Shown in pieces: positions 21,701-33,876 of a stretch of DNA of 64,000 bases. Numbering within the stretch: the stretch's first letter is position 1; each line of letters starts with the position of its first letter. This stretch comes from Panagrolaimus kolymaensis. Its lineage: Eukaryota; Nematoda; Chromadorea; Rhabditida; Panagrolaimidae. The position numbers and the translations under genes were made by a program. The stretch lies in the NCBI GenBank assembly GCA_028622995.1, contig JAJQJQ010000024.1:1054001-1118000 (forward strand), read 5' to 3'. The notes under the pieces were generated by a model. It was given only the letters and a program-made list of their open reading frames with translations. It did not search any database and was not told where the DNA came from.

Positions 21701-24596
21701 TAAAATCAAAAAATAAATAGAATCATTAGAGAAGATTCGATTCGTATAGTATAGTTGTTATTTATTTTGAGATGGAAAAAACAAACATTCTTGTCAGTAA
21801 TTTTTTTTATTTTTCCTTCCGGTGTTTGGCTATTTGATTGGAAAAAAATTAAAAAAACTTTTTCATCGTTTGCTTTTTTATATATATTTAATTTTTATAA
21901 CATTCCTTGAGCTAATATTTATTATTCGTAATAGTTTGTTTATTCTAAATTTCTTAAAAAAATATTTTATTTTTTACTAAAACTTTTCATTCAGATTCCA
22001 TTCTTTAAAAACTTTATTTTGAGGCCCAACAATCACGCGAAAACTCCATTTATTGTAATACCGTAACCCCAAACAATTTAGACTTTTTAAAGCCATATTT
22101 TCTTTTTTTATTTGAAATTATTTGTATCTCATGGAACTCGCGGGACTATGCTAAAAAATGCGTCAATAAATTTCTAAAAAACTCATTTTTTTAATGTCTG
22201 TGAAATGATAAAATCTTAATTTTTCAAACAAAAACAACTAAAATATTTCTATTTTTGATCATCATTTCTAGTTTCATTTTTTTTAATAATTTTAATGCCT
22301 TCAATCGAAACAAACAAATCAAAACTGTCTCTTATTAATCATCAAAGTTTAAACATTTGTACTCAAATACTCAAAAATTCTTCCATTTACTAATGAATAT
22401 ATGTATTTTTAAATGTATCAACAGCGACAACTAAAAAAGATTATAATCAGTTTCCTCTTCTTTTGATTTTTTTGCTATCCTCAAAAAAATAAAGGATGAA
22501 AATGAAAAACGACGTAAATATTTTTGTGATACACTTTTATTTTATTTGAACTTTGAAAAAACATACCTCAAAATAAAAACATTGGCGCGTGTGCAAAAAA
22601 AAAATAGAGAGGAGCAAAACTTCTTTTTTTTGGGCGTGCATCCGAGAAAAAAATGGTAGTATCATTTCTGATTACAAAACAAAAAACTAACAAAAAAAAA
22701 TTTACGCTAATTCTTGTTTGTGTAACAAATAAGATTAATTTAAATTTAAAACAAACTTTTATTTTGTTTGGTATGTTTGATTTATTCATTAGCGTAAGTT
22801 TGTTAGCTAATAAGAAAGAGCTTCATTTTCTTGGTTTGGGTGGAAATAGGTGATTATGAAATCAAGTAAAGAACAAAAAAGTTGTGAGAAAGAAAAAAAT
22901 CAAAATGAGACAATGACAAGTACGTTTGTCATTGTCATTAGAGATGGAAGCAATGAGAGAAGCTATTTAAACTTTCAGGATTCCATAGAAAATTGGACAA
23001 AAAAATTTACTTTCTCCCTTCAAACTTTGGTTGTTAGAAGTAAGCGAAAAAAATTTTTTATGAGCTTTCTAGGTTCTCCTAGGACATCAGTTACGATATC
23101 GTATATTTTATTGATCTTAATAAAATGTAAATAAAGCCTTTTTGATTCTAACTTGGATTAGACATTTTACCCATTTTTTAAATTTTGTTAGATATAAACC
23201 ATTTTCTTTGATTAAGACGCATGTTTTTGCAACAAAATTCAAAGAATTCTCTAAATTTCGGGCCTATATTTTTAAAAATAACTTTGCATCTTACTCCTAC
23301 AATCTATTTAGAAAAAATGTCGTCGACGAATAAAAGTTTCTTGTCGATGAATACAATTAAAGTTATCATTGAAAAAAAAATTTAATGCTAACACTTTTTT
23401 TTACAATCATTCTTTCTGCTCCTTGCTTGCTTTCCTTTTGCTGACTTCGACTTTGTCGTTGTTCGTTCTTTCGTTTGACCTCTTTGCTCTTTTTTCTCAT
23501 TTTTTGAAGGCGGGGCTTCTTCGATCAAGAAGTCAAAAGACAGCCATCAGTAATTATAAAAGGAAACAAAAAAAGAAGCTAACGAAAAAGAAAAGAAAAA
23601 AATAATTATACGAGAAAAAAAATTTTGAGGAAAAATCTTTTTTTCTTTTTTTGTAAGTTGTCTGTCTAGCATAAGTTTTGATTTTTTGATTTTTTGTTTA
23701 TTTTTATTTTTCGCTTACCTTCATCATCAAAATAAAACGAATACATAATGAGCGATAATATCTTCATGTTTATATTTTTCATTGACTATCACTTTTTGAG
23801 GTAACGAACACTAGTTTTTTATTTTTATTTTTCGTGTTTTGTTATTGTTTTTTTGGAAATTGACTCCATTTGTTTCTCCTCGCTGCTCTGTGTGAAATAA
23901 TGACGTAAAGTTTTTTTATTTTTCATCGCTCGCTCGCTGGTGGAGGAGGAATGGAGAGAAAAGAATCATTAAAAATAATAATAATAATAGCACAAACTTT
24001 TTATTTTTTTATGAATCAACTATAAATAAAAAACCGACCAGATTGAAATCAAAAAAAAGAAAGAAGAGGGATATAAAAAGAGAGATGATTTTTAAGGGAT
24101 GAATCAGTAATGGATTTTTTTTAGTGCTATCAAAATTTAGGGGATTTAGATTTATATTTTATTGAGTTCATTGAAAGTTCAACCAAATCGTTATTAATGA
24201 GACAAGACCATTGAACGTGCGTCTATGGCCTAATTTCGATGTGAAACTTTTTGTATAAAAAGTCGTTAAAAAAATCGTTGATAATAAAATGTTTGAAACT
24301 TCAAAGTTACAAACTAAAATGTTTTCTTGGGTCAAAATTATTTTAGAATCTTTTCCTTGCTTTAAAAATTTTAGTTAAGCAAGAAGTTTATTATTTTATA
24401 GTATAAGTAAAGTTGCTTCACATATTTTTTTCCCTTAGAAAATTTCCATGAGCGCCAAACTTTTTTCTTTGATTGCCTTCGTTCGACTCGCGCTCTCTTT
24501 GTTCTTTTTTTTTTCGCGATTCTGACTCTTTTTTTGCTTTTCTAAACTTTTCATTTTTTTAAACTTTCTCTAATTTTTAGGACTAATCAATTAACA
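18763..24596. other. Intergenic between the two PiT genes, no gene recognised
   Basis: 5.8 kb with no supported exon. The open frames here are short, Lys/Phe/Asn-rich and lack splice continuity. Local features: a 9-bp stem TTATTGCAA/TTGCAATAA at 19815-19837, and a stem GACAATGACAA/TTGTCATTGTC at 22909-22936. The right end carries the acceptor TTTTTAG at 24580, 16 bp before the second PiT start. Confidence 0.5.
22909..22936. repeat. Inverted repeat, 11-bp perfect stem with 6-nt loop
   Basis: GACAATGACAA at 22909-22919 and TTGTCATTGTC at 22926-22936 enclose GTACGT. The stem has a mixed base composition, unlike the surrounding A/T runs, and the loop is itself palindromic. No function can be assigned. 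Confidence 0.5.
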
Positions 24597-26471
24597 ATGT
24601 CATCGATAGCTACAGCAACAACCGATATAATAACGACTACATTATCTGCATTAGCTAAATCAGATTTTCAATCATCTGTATTATGGGCATTAATCCTTGG
24701 TGCAATTTTGGCTTTTTGCCTTGGTTTTGGTATGGGTGCTAATGATGTATCAAATGCTTTTGGAACTTCTGTTGGGTCTAAAGCTGTTGGATTGAAAACT
24801 GCATATTGTATGGCAACTGTATTTGAAACATTAGGGTAAATTATTAACTTTAGATTACCTCATTTTTTGTATGAAAAACTCAATCTTGAATTTGCAATGT
24901 TAAAGCTTCTCCTAAAACACTCATTTTTTAGTGCTGTGCTGGTGGGATATAACGTATCAGATACAATGAGAAAGCTGGTGGTCGATGTGGATCTATATGC
25001 GGATCAACCGAAGACTCTTTTACTTGGACAAGTTGCTGTATTAGGTGGTGGTTCAGCATGGTTATTCATTGCGACATTTGCAAAGCTTCCGGTTTCAACA
25101 ACTCATAGTATCGTCGGTGCAACACTTGGATTCTCTATTGTTATGAAAGGCTTCAAAGGAATTATGTGGGAAAAAGTTGGAGAAATTGGTTAGTTTTTAT
25201 TGAAAAGATAAAAGCTTATTAAAATGGTCCTTTTTCAGCTGCATCATGGATTATCTCACCTCTTTTAAGTGGAACAATTTCATCAATTTTATACGTCATC
25301 GTCGATCATTTAGTTTTACGTAAACAAAATCCAATGAAAGCTGGTTTCCGTGTTTTACCATTCTTTTATTTCGCATGTTTAGCTTTCAATACTTTTGCTG
25401 TTACATATCAAGGTTCCAAAGGTAAACCTTATTCTGAAATTTTGTGATCTCTTTCAACTATAATTCATTGTTTCAGTTCTCCATCTTGCTTCTGTTCCAC
25501 TTTGGTTAGCTTTTACTCTGGCATTTGGCATTGGTCTCGCTTCAGCTCTAATCTTTCATTTTATTGGTCGTCCTATTCTTATGAAATGGATCAACAAAGA
25601 TGATAATTCAACTCCACAAGCTTATGTCAATGATGCTTGCTCAGAAATTTCTGGTTCATCTTCCGATGTTTCAATCGAAATGGGAAAAGAAAAGCAAATG
25701 AAAAGCTTTGATAGCATTGATTATACGCCAAACACAATTTCAACGATACCATCAAAGAATGTTCCTGAAATTATTTCCGAAGAGGAACGACAAACTCAAG
25801 AATTCAAACTTCATCCACGTGGTTTCTTTGCATGGTTATTCCCATTAAGGAATCGAGTTGAAGATCCTAAAACCTTAAAACTTTTTGGTTCCATTCAAGT
25901 TTTTACTGCATGCTTCGCTGGTTTTGCTCATGGTGCTAATGATGTTAGGTAAGAACCGTTTCGTTTAACTCTTTTTGTGTTGCTAATATTGCTCCATCCT
26001 TTATGTTGTGTATTTTCGTTAACATCACTTACTTTCTCATTTTTTAGTAATGCTATCGCTCCATTAGCTGCAATATATTCAATTTACAATGATGTGAATG
26101 TGTACCAAAGGGGTGAAACTCCTATTTTTGTTCTTCTCTTCGGTGTTCTTGCAATTTGTGTTGGTCTATGGCTTCTTGGTCATCGTGTTATTAAAACAGT
26201 GGGACAAGATATGTCAGAAATTCATCCTGCATCTGGTTTTTGTATAGAATTTGGTGCTGCTGTAACTGCACTTACTGCTTCAAAATTTGGTCTTCCTATT
26301 TCAACTACTCATTGTCTTGTTGGTTCCGTTGTTGCTGTTGGTACTGTGAAATCTGGTCAAGGTATCGATTGGAAACTATTTCGTAATGTTGCATTATCAT
26401 GGATTGTAACATTACCCATTTCTGGAATTATTTCTGCTTTGATTATGTTATTGCTCAAATTAACCATTTAA
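24597..26471 (+). CDS. PiT-family sodium-phosphate symporter, paralog 2
   Basis: Five exons (24597-24835, 24932-25188, 25239-25421, 25477-25948, 26048-26471) give 524 aa, the same length as paralog 1. Signatures are [18 protein letters not shown] in the N-terminal half and [15 protein letters not shown] in the C-terminal half, with [13 protein letters not shown] and [12 protein letters not shown]. The central hydrophilic loop differs in sequence from paralog 1 (Ser/Asp/Glu-rich). Two introns, in EI^ASWIISP and NDV^SNA, match those of paralog 1 in position and phase; the other two (24836-24931 and 25422-25476) are present only here. The final exon is 424 nt in both genes. It is a sodium-phosphate cotransporter of the plasma membrane. 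A TTTTTAG acceptor 16 bp upstream of the ATG suggests trans-splicing. Confidence 0.93.
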
Positions 26472-27230
26472 TAACAAAACATTGTAATTTCCTTTAAAAA
26501 GCTTTTATTTTATTTACCAATACGGGTCATTTTTATATTGTTATTTTGTATACATCGATTCTGTTTTATATTGTATTGATTTTTGTTTGTAATAAACTTT
26601 TAACACTATGAAAAGGAGATTTGTTCGATATCATTGTTGGAGGGATTTTGATAAAAAATATGGGAAGCATGAAGAAACTATTGGTTTCATCGTTTAGCGG
26701 TTTTAGGAGGAACTTTGTTTTTTTAGTCATGACATACTTGTATTTCATAATAAGGTTAACAAGCGTTTTGAAACTGAAGCTTTTCACAAACATCAGCTGC
26801 GAACTTTACTGTTCATGTAAACATAAATCGCATCATCATTCAAAAAATCATTCATACTCGCAGCATTATTCAGTGTAAGAGAGAGAGAGAGTAATATTAA
26901 AACGATTAAAATAATTTTTTCAGTATTTGCTTTACTTGTAACTGTTGTTGTTGATGTTAATATTGTGTAGCTATTGGTAACTAAGTTTTTTCAAAATAAA
27001 CATAAAATTATCAGAAGTTCCATTCTAACGCTCTAATTCTACAGCTCCTAATCAAAGTAATAAAACAATACAAAGAAGAAAAAAGCAAAACAATGATAAT
27101 CACATAATAAAAAGGTTCATAAATAAATTGTTTATTATCACATGAAGTTACGATTGAAAAATACAAAAAATTACAAGATAAAAAAGCTTAAAATTACAAA
27201 GTTAATTCATCACTAGGTACTTCTTTTTTC
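26472..27230. other. Intergenic with CUB-gene relic
   Basis: This contains the 3'UTR of PiT paralog 2 (AATAAA at about 26591) and a (GA)n run near 26878-26891. It also holds a minus-strand relic of the CUB gene C-terminus (listed separately). I see no intact gene. Confidence 0.5.
26900..26962 (-). pseudogene. Relic of CUB-gene 3' end
   Basis: Read on the minus strand this matches the last coding stretch of the CUB gene at about 29655-29725: Thr repeats, then TVTSKANTEKI against TVTSEANIEKI in the intact gene, followed by a hydrophobic end. No exon chain leads to it. With the second fragment at 28096-28238, in the same order and strand, it points to a decayed copy of the CUB gene. Confidence 0.6.
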
Positions 27231-27753
27231 TCAGCATAAACAACGACTAGAGTTACAAGGAAGACCAAAGCATTCTTCACGATCATGAGAACATTGTTTG
27301 ACGTTGCAAAGATTAGACAAAGCATCGGATAATTGAGGAAAACCATTTGACTTGAAACCTAAAAAATGAATGAGTATACTTCGAAATGAAAAGGAAAAAA
27401 GTTAAAACAATTGTAAAGGATGAACACATACCATGAAGACAGTCACATTGAGATCCTTGGCAAGAACCTTTGAGGCCACCACAAGCCGAATCATCACTAC
27501 ACGAGATCAAGTTGAAGCAAGCATTGCAATTGCATTTTCCAACAAATGCACCAAAGCATTGTCCTTTACCACCACATTCTTCATTTGAGTAACAAAGAGC
27601 ATTGGCATTACATGTAGGAATAACAGGAATAACTTCAACAGCAGCAGCAGCAGGTTCAGATGAATTTGATGTTTCAGCAACACAGAGAACTCGACCAGCA
27701 AAAGCGCATCCAATGATAAAGATCAAGAGAGAAGAACGTTGGTATTGTTGCAT
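27231..27753 (-). CDS. Small secreted cysteine-rich protein
   Basis: Two exons (27753-27432 and 27358-27231) give 149 aa. An N-terminal signal peptide (SLLIFIIGCAFAGRVLCVA) is followed by an Ala/Glu/Pro-rich linker. After it come about 18 Cys in three similar blocks, each roughly C-x-x-x-x-C-x-x-x-x-x-C-x-G-x-C. Examples are LCYSNEECGGKGQCFG, SCSDDSACGGLKGSC and QCSHDREECFGLPC. The protein ends CNSSRCLC. I do not recognise the family; the spacing recalls small secreted nematode Cys-repeat proteins. It lies between two fragments of a decayed CUB-gene copy, so it probably arrived in, or remains from, a rearranged cluster of secreted-protein genes. Confidence 0.8.
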
Positions 27754-28431
27754 GATGATGATGAGAAGGATCAGTTAGAATTTGACGATGTTCAAAATTG
27801 AGATAAAATGGTTGAAAAAAGAAGCAGTGGAAGTTGAACACAACTTTGATAATTGAAGAATGAAAAAAGTTCAAAAGCTTGATTGAACAAAAAAAGCGAG
27901 AGAGCCACGAATAGCGAAGAGGAACATTTTGCTCGCTTCTTTTTTAACGTGTAAGCCGCGTTCATAAAGCTTTTCTTCGTTCAATGGAAAATTTTTTTAG
28001 TATTCGAAGCTTGCAGATTTTTTAGGGATATTTTTTCCATCATTTTTTTTACGTATGATTAGTTGCTTGTTGATATTTTTGGAAGAACTATTATAAGCAA
28101 ACGATGAATTAGATGAAGTTAAAATATTATTAATTGATATTTCAGGCATAAATAATTTTGGAACTAAAATTATCATTTCACATTCACCTGAATTTGCTGC
28201 ATTTAAAGATAATGAAGAAGTATCAGAGATGTCTTAAAAAAATGGTGTATGCACAACTCCTTTAATCAATATGGAAAATTTTGGCGCGAAACGAGATAGT
28301 GTGACATTGCTCACTTTTAATAAAAGTCGTAAGCAGAGGTCAATCTTAATTCATGTGTTATTTTTGACCAAAAAAAAACATTTAGAAAGTTTTTTTAATA
28401 AATCTTTTATAGGTTTTTATGTTTTTTAGAA
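27754..28431. other. Intergenic with CUB-gene relic
   Basis: This is a promoter-side region for two divergent genes. It contains the relic at 28096-28238. The right end carries the acceptor TTTTTTAG (28429), two bases before the ATG of the HAT-like gene. Confidence 0.5.
28096..28238 (-). pseudogene. Relic of a CUB-gene internal exon
   Basis: About 140 bp almost identical to the CUB gene exon at 30550-30690 (exon 11), same strand. The match includes the stretch encoding EISINNILTSSNS and TAANSGECEMIILVPK. It stops abruptly at both sides, and flanking exons are not recognisable. It is a truncated duplicate. Confidence 0.85.
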
Positions 28432-29547
28432 ATGGAGTTGTTAATAATCCCTGACAACCTTCCTAAACAATATTCCACTGCTTGCTTGAAGCTCTTTCAT
28501 GATATCGAACAAACAAATGACATCCAAATAAAACGAAAACTTTTTTCTGATTTTGCTAAAGTTTTTACTGCCCTTCCTTGTGTTTGGAACCGATGGATGC
28601 AGTAAGTTAATTAAAGGTGTTTTTTTGTGCTTATAAAATTTTTGCATTTATAGTGAAAAATGTAATTATTTTAACCAAGATCCTTTAATGCCAGCTCCTG
28701 AAATTATTGAAGAGTTTATCACATATTTTTCAAATTTACAACAAACAGCTCTTTCACATTTTTACGATGATAATTTCTTAAAATCTCCTATTGAAATTGA
28801 TACCAGAGTTTGTATTCGTATTCTTCCACCAAACGTTAGTGTTTTTACATACATTTTTTTGTTGTTGTTGCTTTTTATTAGGCTTATATGTTTCCTAAAT
28901 TACAGAACCGAATATTCGATCGATTATTGACATATCCATATTTCAAAGATGACTGGTGTTCTATTTCAAATGGTGATTATATCTTTTTTTTAAATGATGC
29001 TATTTTTGCGTTATCATTCCCTCATCAATTCCTTGATTTTGTATTTGAAAGTTACGAAGAACATTCAGGTTCGGTTTCTTTAAATAAAAAAACGTTATCA
29101 CTCGATTCGAATTTGCTTCATTCAATGCTACCTATAATTTTTAGAAATCCCCATTCCTCGAAAGCATTATAATATATATTGCAAAAATAAACAAATATTT
29201 GAAAAACTTTCTGCTGCTCATTCAAACGATGAAGAATGGTTTAATTTGATTTTACAAACTAAAGATGACGAATATATAATTCAAAATATTGAAGAACGTC
29301 TTTCAAAAAACCCTTGCAACAAAAATATATGGTTGCTTTATATTGAATTCTTTAAAGAAAAAGATCCAGAAGTATGAGATTTTTTCTTTCCGAGTTAAAA
29401 CATAAATTTTTTTCAATAACATTTCGGTTTTAGGTCTCTCTAAGTATTTATTCCCGATATTGTCGCTTAATGGTTGATGACATTGAAATGAGAAAAAAAT
29501 ATTTTCAAGAATTATTACAAGCAAAAAGCTTATTAGAGGTTTGTTAG
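28432..29547 (+). CDS. HAT/TPR-like repeat protein, possibly truncated
   Basis: Five exons (28432-28601, 28654-28834, 28882-29068, 29145-29371, 29434-29547), all in phase, give about 292 aa. The protein is helical and aromatic, with Trp/Tyr/Phe patterns typical of half-a-TPR units. Examples are ALPCVWNRWM near residue 50 and NIWLLYIEFFKEKDPE followed by SIYSRYCRLMVDD near the end. Such repeats build scaffolds in pre-mRNA splicing factors (Prp39, SART3 types), usually 600 aa or more. Here the last repeat is followed at once by VC and a stop, formed where a GAG|GTTTGT donor could lie. No downstream exon is found before the oppositely oriented CUB gene, so the gene may be shortened. The start lies 2 bp after a TTTTTTAG acceptor. 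The family call is tentative. Confidence 0.55.
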
Positions 29548-29624
29548 ATTTATTTTTATCTTGTAAATTTAAATATTTATAAAAAGGGATGTTTTGATGT
29601 TACAAAAACGATCCAATGAAACCT

Positions 29625-32600
29625 TTACGTTTGGAGTATGAAAGAGATTAAGATTAAACCGATTGCATTGATTTTTTCAATATTTGCTTCACTTGTAACT
29701 GTTGTTGTTGTTGGTATTTTTGTTGTTGCTGTAGTTGGCATTTGGGTGCTTGAGATGTACATCGAGGTTGTGGTATTAGGCAAAAACTCTGCCGTGCTCA
29801 TGGAGCCATAAGTTGATGATTCATTTGGTAATTCTGTGGTGGAGCTTTTTGTTGTAGTAGCTGTTGTAGTTGTTGGTGTTGGTGTTGTTGTTGGTAAAAC
29901 TGGAGCTGCATCAAAGTTGTATTCAATTCGAAAGCCATCGTCATTTGTAAGATTACAATAAATATTAAAGATTGTTCCATTTGTTGAATAAAAATCATTT
30001 TCAACAAAACTAAAAAAAGAAGAAGCAAAGGATGCGTAATTATCTTGACGTTATCGAAGACTTTTTTTTAATGGGCAAGCAACTTACGTATGATTAATGC
30101 TTGTATCCATATTTTGGAGGACAACATTAGCATTTAGATATAAATTTTTAACAATAAAATTGACGTTTTTAAAGTCTTTTACAGATATTTGATATATTAA
30201 ATGTGTTGAAAACCCGGTTGAATTCATTCCGCTATAAATTTGTGAAACTAACAATCCTTTTTTGTTTTCGTTTGTATCAAGAATTAATCCTAAAAAACAA
30301 TAATATTTTATTTACGAAGTAAAAAAACCTTTAACTTTCCTGAATCTGAAGCAAGGGAAACTTGAATTGAAATTCCTGCGGATGGTGGAATCATAATACT
30401 CAAAGCTGGAGTATATAAAATATTGTTGTTCCATAAACTTGCTTCATCCGAACTAAAATTTACTCACAATTTTTTAAACTTTGCAGTTAATTTAAAGGTT
30501 AAGAATTACTTCAATTGAAAATATGGTTTACGATTTAATGCACTTTTAAAAGCAAACAATGAATTTGATGAAGTTAAAATGTTATTAATTGATATTTCAG
30601 GCATAAATAATTTTGGAACTAAAATTATCATTTCACATTCACCTGAATTTGCTGCAGTTAAAGATAATGAAGAAGTATCAGAGATTGCAAAAATATTTTC
30701 TACGCCATTGCAATTTTGGGTATGGACTAAAAAAGTTAGTCAAATTTTGTAAATCCATTTTAGTTAGTGAAAATGTGTTTAAAATACATACTTCGTTGGA
30801 TTCTGAAAAATGCTACAGCAAGTGCAAAAGCTCCCGGTTGAGTTCGATAAATGGTGAAACACCCAGACGAAGAGAAAACATGTCGAAGGTTGGTGTTGTT
30901 GCTGATGTTAGAAAATGGTGGAAAGGTTCGGGAATCCAAACTAAAAATCAAACATAAATTTTATCACAGAAATCGAACAAAATTAATTAATCCTTTTACC
31001 TTCCAGTAAAATTTCCAAATCCTTCTGAATCATAAAGATTAAATAATTCTAAATCATATCCATCTGTGAATACAAGTTCCAAAGCTTCTTGTTCGACTGA
31101 ACATACAGTAATTGCTTCATTTGCGTTCATATTATCCAACCAAATGGGATGAATAGGATTTGTGGAATTTAAAATAACTTTATTTATATCTATCGAAGGT
31201 AAAGCCACAGTTTGAATAATCCACATTGGATTTCCAGCGGTTAAAAGATCCTCGGAATTTCCTGAATAAAATTCAATTGAAACATTATTATTTCGAGAAT
31301 ATATTTGTAAATCATTGTTATTAATGCTTGAAAAAGTGAAACTAAAAATATTTTCTTAGCGTCATTAAAATAAAAAAAATAATTACTAACTTTTGGACAA
31401 GTTCACCATCCACAAATAAAGTCAACGAATCAAGATTTTGTCGAAGAATGAAAAACGGTTGTAAACCAAAATAATCGGTTGAGCAACTTTCATTTAATGA
31501 AACCTAAAAATCAAGCAAAAGTGTTAAAACATAAGAAAAAAATGGGGAGATATGTTAATGGTTACAGTATAGCTGCAATGTTGATTATCACAATATGAGC
31601 CGACATTATTTGGAAGAGGAGTAATTTGAGAAAAGCCATCACAAGGTATAATTATTTCAGAATTAGCACATTCACATTCTGAAATAGGTTTTAAGTTAAA
31701 AAATGAAAAAAATTAAATCAAGCAAATATTTTTTTGTTTGGGGTTTGAAAACGGAATCTTTAAAAAAAAAGAAGCAGCGTTCTTTTAACTTTGAGTCATA
31801 AAATGAAAATTTAGGAAAGTTAGAAAAATGCAAGAAAAAAAAAAGAAAGATTGTGTTTAGTTTAGTGAACCATTTTCTGATGAAGAAACAAACAACTTAC
31901 TTATGACATTATAATAAACAGAAAATCCAGCTTGATGAGTATTTCCATCAGCCGTAAATTGAAAGACAAACCCATTAGCTTGTTGTTTTAAATTATATGA
32001 TCCAACGAGAAGCGGAAAAGTTAAACCTTCGACCCCAATAACTTCTAATTTATCTACGCCTGCTTCAACCCAAAATTGTCCCACATCCAAAAGCGCTTCA
32101 TGACCTTCAGGAATGGCGATATTGTAGTCACAATACTGAAATAAACAAAAAAATTATCCATTTTTTGTGAAAACTAAATTAATAACTTACTGTATAAGGC
32201 TGATATCCATTTAAAAAATCAATATTAGTAATGGTAGTAATTTGTTGTTCATTGATGCTAATTTGGCAAGATGGTGTGTTACCCGAATCAAATGGAACTA
32301 AAGAAACTATAGCAAAAAATCCATTGGATGTTACGATTTCTTGAAGGCTCATTAAATCAATATGAAATTCATCGGCAGTGAAATAATGTGCTATGGGATT
32401 AGAAATATCAATTGTAGTCAAACTAAAACAAACAAATGAATTTTTTAATTAGCTTGAAAAAAAAAGAAACTCACGTGTATGTATTGCTGGCATGTCCAAT
32501 GGTGACGCTATAATCAGGTGTCGCTTGTTTTATATAAATTTTAAATCGATAATTCGTCGGATCATCGTTCTTGAAAATCCATGAACAATTTCTTGCAAAA

Positions 32601-33358
32601 ATATAGCTGTTTTCAAAAATACCAAAATCTGATGAAACTGGAATAAACGTTTCATTGGTTAAAGTAATTAATTTGATTAGAAAATGGACAAGTCGTATTT
32701 AACGATGGACCTAAAAATAATTATTCGAAGATAAAATTTATAAATAAAAAAAGTAATATGCAAGTTTACTGAAAGGTAAAACAATGGAATCGAAAGCAGT
32801 CCACTGTAATTCGGTATTATAATCATTAAGAAATTCAAAATCAATCAATCCTGAGGTTGATGTGAAAGTGGTAACTTGGCAATTAGAATCAAAGCCACTA
32901 AAAAAATAAATTTTCATATTTTGAAAATCTCAAGAAATTTAATTGGAATTCTTTAGCTTTTTTTAAACTTACACCCATCTCGAGTTTGTTTCCATGCCAT
33001 CAGAAATTGATAATTCATAAGCTGCACCATTTAAAAATGTAAACCATAAATAATCTCCAGTGTTTGCCTGAAAATCACGGAAAGTAAACGTTGCAAGTTG
33101 CAACTTCCGCTTTTCACTCAATCGTATGTTCAATATCTAACATACCGGCATAAATTGAGCATTACAAAGCAATGTAGTTGAAGAAAAATTATCCATAGTT
33201 TGAGGATATCCAGGTGTTTGAAATCGTACATAATCGGTTAATGTAAAATTATTAAAGCTATCGGTGGTTGAACATTCCACTACTTCGGAGTTTACAAAAT
33301 GAAACGAAGAGCACACCGCCAAGATTGCTCCAAAATAAAACCACATGTTTTGAAACAT
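29625..33358 (-). CDS. Secreted multi-CUB-like protein with mucin linker and GPI-type tail (one apparent frameshift)
   Basis: Fourteen exons: 33358-33146, 33067-32973, 32897-32770, 32710-32475, 32422-32191, 32135-31901, 31678-31566, 31503-31391, 31341-31000, 30940-30792, 30726-30510, 30452-30316, 30289-30088 and 30009-29625; about 931 aa. A signal peptide is followed by several CUB-like beta-sandwich units with paired Cys and motifs such as FSSSGCFTIYRTQPG and PSAGISIQVSLAS. Next comes a Thr/Pro-rich mucin-like stretch, then a C-terminal hydrophobic end (INAIGLILISFILQT), as in GPI-anchored proteins. All phases agree except in exon 4. There the frame coming in (NTTCPFSNQIN) and the frame going out (TLTNETFIPV) differ by one base, so the exon has one surplus nucleotide between about 32655 and 32710. 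The intron between exons 12 and 13 would be only 26 nt. Nematode CUB-like proteins are often intestinal and pathogen-responsive; that role is inference. Confidence 0.75.
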
Positions 33359-33876
33359 TTTTTTGTTGTTTTAGAAATCCAAAAATACCTAAAATTAAAA
33401 ATTTGAACTGCAAAATGATGCTATATTTATAAGATTTTTCTCCCCATTGTTTATGCTCTTTAATCTCGACACTTCCTTAAAATTGCTGATAACCAATTAA
33501 AATTTTGATTACGCTTTTCATATAGTTTATATTATTGAGAAGACAAAGGTGATCAAAGTGTGTGTACAAATTTTTTAGGTGATAATTCTATTAGTGATGA
33601 TAGAGTAATGAATGGCTGCACCTATTTTTGTGCCACTCCCTTCCTTTTAAAAAAGGCGTGAATGATGTCACCGCTTTTCCGATCTAACCTTCAGCCACTT
33701 CCCTCCATTATTAGCTTCAAAAGAAAAGTAAAAACAACCAAAATGCCAAAAGTCAAAATTACAGTAAAATTTATTTTACAACATACATAATACAACGAAT
33801 AAAGAAAAATGATAACAAGGTACATAAAAATAAACAAAGAGATCAAACAAAACAATACACAAAAAGAAAATTCAAA
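33359..33876. other. Intergenic between CUB gene and BUB3
   Basis: CUB gene promoter side and BUB3 3' end, both on the minus strand. No gene is seen. Confidence 0.5.
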
